Notes under the pieces: model-generated
Database searches by the model: none
Seen by the model: the letters and a program-made list of their open reading frames with translations, nothing else
Told to the model about the DNA's origin: nothing
In this document: piece after piece, positions 4,836 to 5,676 of the stretch
Numbering within the stretch: the first letter of the stretch is position 1
Layout: every line of letters starts with the position of its first letter
Made by a program: the position numbers and the translations under genes
From: Thermoplasmatales archaeon
GTDB lineage: Archaea; Thermoplasmatota; Thermoplasmata; Thermoplasmatales; GCA-001856825
Length of the DNA stretch: 5,676 bases
NCBI GenBank assembly: GCA_014874235.1
Contig: JACWAC010000084.1
Location: forward strand, 1-5,676
Reading direction: 5' to 3'

Positions 4836-5676
4836 ATGCCCTCACCGCTCAAATTCTGCGACTCTTCCGATAGTTATGAGGACTCAAGGTACGTAATTTT
4901 TGGTGTACCATTCGACTCTACGGTTTCTTTTCGTTCGGGAGAAAAACTGGCGCCGAACGAGATCAGAAAAGCGTCATACAATATGGAGAGTTACTCCGTA
5001 TTCAGGGGAGTAGATCTCAAGAATGCTGGTATCTTTGATCTCGGGGATGTCGAAGAATATCACAAGTCGGAAGACATGATAGAAGAGGTTTATTCAGTTG
5101 TGGACAGGATAGTATCGGATCACAAGTTCCCCATAATGATGGGTGGTGAACACAGTGTTTCAAACGGCGCGATAAAGAGAATGAGGAGCAAGGTGATTTT
5201 CATCGATGCCCATACGGACTATAGAGACTCCTACATGGGCGATAAAAACTCACACGCCTGCGTGGCAAGAAGAGCGAGTGAGGTCGTAGGCAAGGAGAAC
5301 GTAGTTTCCATTGGTATACGTTCAATATCAAAAGAGGAAATAGACGCAGGAACACAGAAGTATTTCACCAGCTTTGAAGTCAACGCAGATAACAGCAAAA
5401 TGAAGTCATACCTCAATGATTTTGGAAAATCGCCAGTATATTTGTCAATAGATTTTGACGGGTTTGATCCGGCGTACGCTCCCGGGGTTGGAACTCCTGA
5501 GCCGTTCGGTTTGAATCCGATGATTGTGATGGACATTCTGGATTCGGTGGGCAACAATCTTGTGGGACTTGATGTCAACGAGATGTCTCCAGTTTTTGAC
5601 AACGGTAACACTTCTATGCTCGCGGCGCGAATCATTCAAGAAGTTGTATCATATCTAGAAATGTCAAGAACTGTCT
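4836..5676 (+). CDS. speB: Ureohydrolase family protein, probable agmatinase (3' end beyond window)
   Basis: An open frame of 280 codons from the ATG that directly follows the aIF5A stop (TAG-ATG, no gap), still open at the right edge; since the last conserved motifs are present, probably only a few residues are missing. Agmatinases hydrolyse agmatine to putrescine and urea at a two-manganese centre in the cytoplasm. All six family metal ligands are visible: H106 in GGEHS, D124, H126 and D128 in IDAHTDYRD, and D206 and D208 in SIDFDGFDP. Also seen are the start region VIFGVPFDST, SHACVARR with H140, PGVGTPEP, and DVNEMSPVFD with E249, followed by NTSMLAARII. The sequence is intact and archaeal in style. 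Relatives in some archaea act on aminopropylagmatine instead, and an agmatinase-like protein has been linked to aIF5A modification in a haloarchaeon, so the exact substrate is open. Translation is probably coupled to aIF5A. Confidence 0.93.
   Translation, partial: MPSPLKFCDSSDSYEDSRYVIFGVPFDSTVSFRSGEKLAPNEIRKASYNMESYSVFRGVDLKNAGIFDLGDVEEYHKSEDMIEEVYSVVDRIVSDHKFPIMMGGEHSVSNGAIKRMRSKVIFIDAHTDYRDSYMGDKNSHACVARRASEVVGKENVVSIGIRSISKEEIDAGTQKYFTSFEVNADNSKMKSYLNDFGKSPVYLSIDFDGFDPAYAPGVGTPEPFGLNPMIVMDILDSVGNNLVGLDVNEMSPVFDNGNTSMLAARIIQEVVSYLEMSRTV

Noticed and set aside
5231..5639. Two minus-strand open frames opposite the ureohydrolase gene
   Set aside because: The plus frame contains all six metal ligands and reads through without a stop, so the antisense frames are shadows.
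1..5676. Search by eye for CRISPR repeats, tRNA genes, insertion-sequence ends, phage or defence genes
   Set aside because: No regularly spaced repeats, cloverleaf-like segments, transposase motifs or long terminal inverted repeats were found; the gene content is chromosomal and housekeeping-like.

Overview
The window looks like an ordinary stretch of an archaeal chromosome, most likely from a Thermoplasmata-type euryarchaeon (inference). The firm evidence for Archaea is a canonical archaeal aIF5A directly followed by an archaeal-type ureohydrolase. Supporting signs are AT-rich TATA-like boxes centred about 23-32 bases before five start codons with almost no room for a leader, frequent GTG/TTG starts, and heavy use of AGA/AGG (Arg) and ATA (Ile) codons. 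GC content by eye is in the low-to-mid 40s percent. No genus can be named safely.

Layout, left to right. (1) Bases 1-952, plus strand: the 3' part of a class I SAM-dependent methyltransferase, overlapped by a small four-cysteine-cluster protein of unknown function. (2) Bases 949-2415, minus strand: a site-2-protease-like (M50) intramembrane metalloprotease with a long PDZ-containing extracytoplasmic part. Its stop codon interlocks with that of the small Cys protein. (3) Bases 2416-2574: a 159-base divergent intergenic region with promoters facing both ways and a small inverted-repeat cluster. (4) Bases 2575-3417, plus: an alpha/beta hydrolase with an intact Ser-Asp-His triad. (5) Bases 3482-3922, plus: an OsmC/YhfA-type redox protein. 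(6) Bases 3933-4274, minus: a DsrE-like protein convergent with osmC, with a strong hairpin spanning the junction. (7) Bases 4275-4448: a second divergent promoter region. (8) Bases 4449-5676, plus: the aIF5A gene and a ureohydrolase (agmatinase-type, SpeB) gene with zero spacing. The second gene is still open at the right edge.

The clearest functional unit is aIF5A plus the ureohydrolase. aIF5A carries a lysine that is modified to (deoxy)hypusine with an aminobutyl group derived from polyamine metabolism, and ureohydrolases of this family make the polyamine precursor (or may act in the modification itself). The remaining genes are short, mostly monocistronic units: a redox pair (OsmC, DsrE), a hydrolase, a membrane protease and a methyltransferase. 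I see no tRNA or rRNA gene, CRISPR array, insertion sequence, phage gene or defence system. The points that deserve a second look are the near-leaderless promoter pattern, hairpins at both convergent gene junctions, the ambiguous start of the small Cys protein, an extra cysteine in OsmC, and the aIF5A-ureohydrolase coupling.
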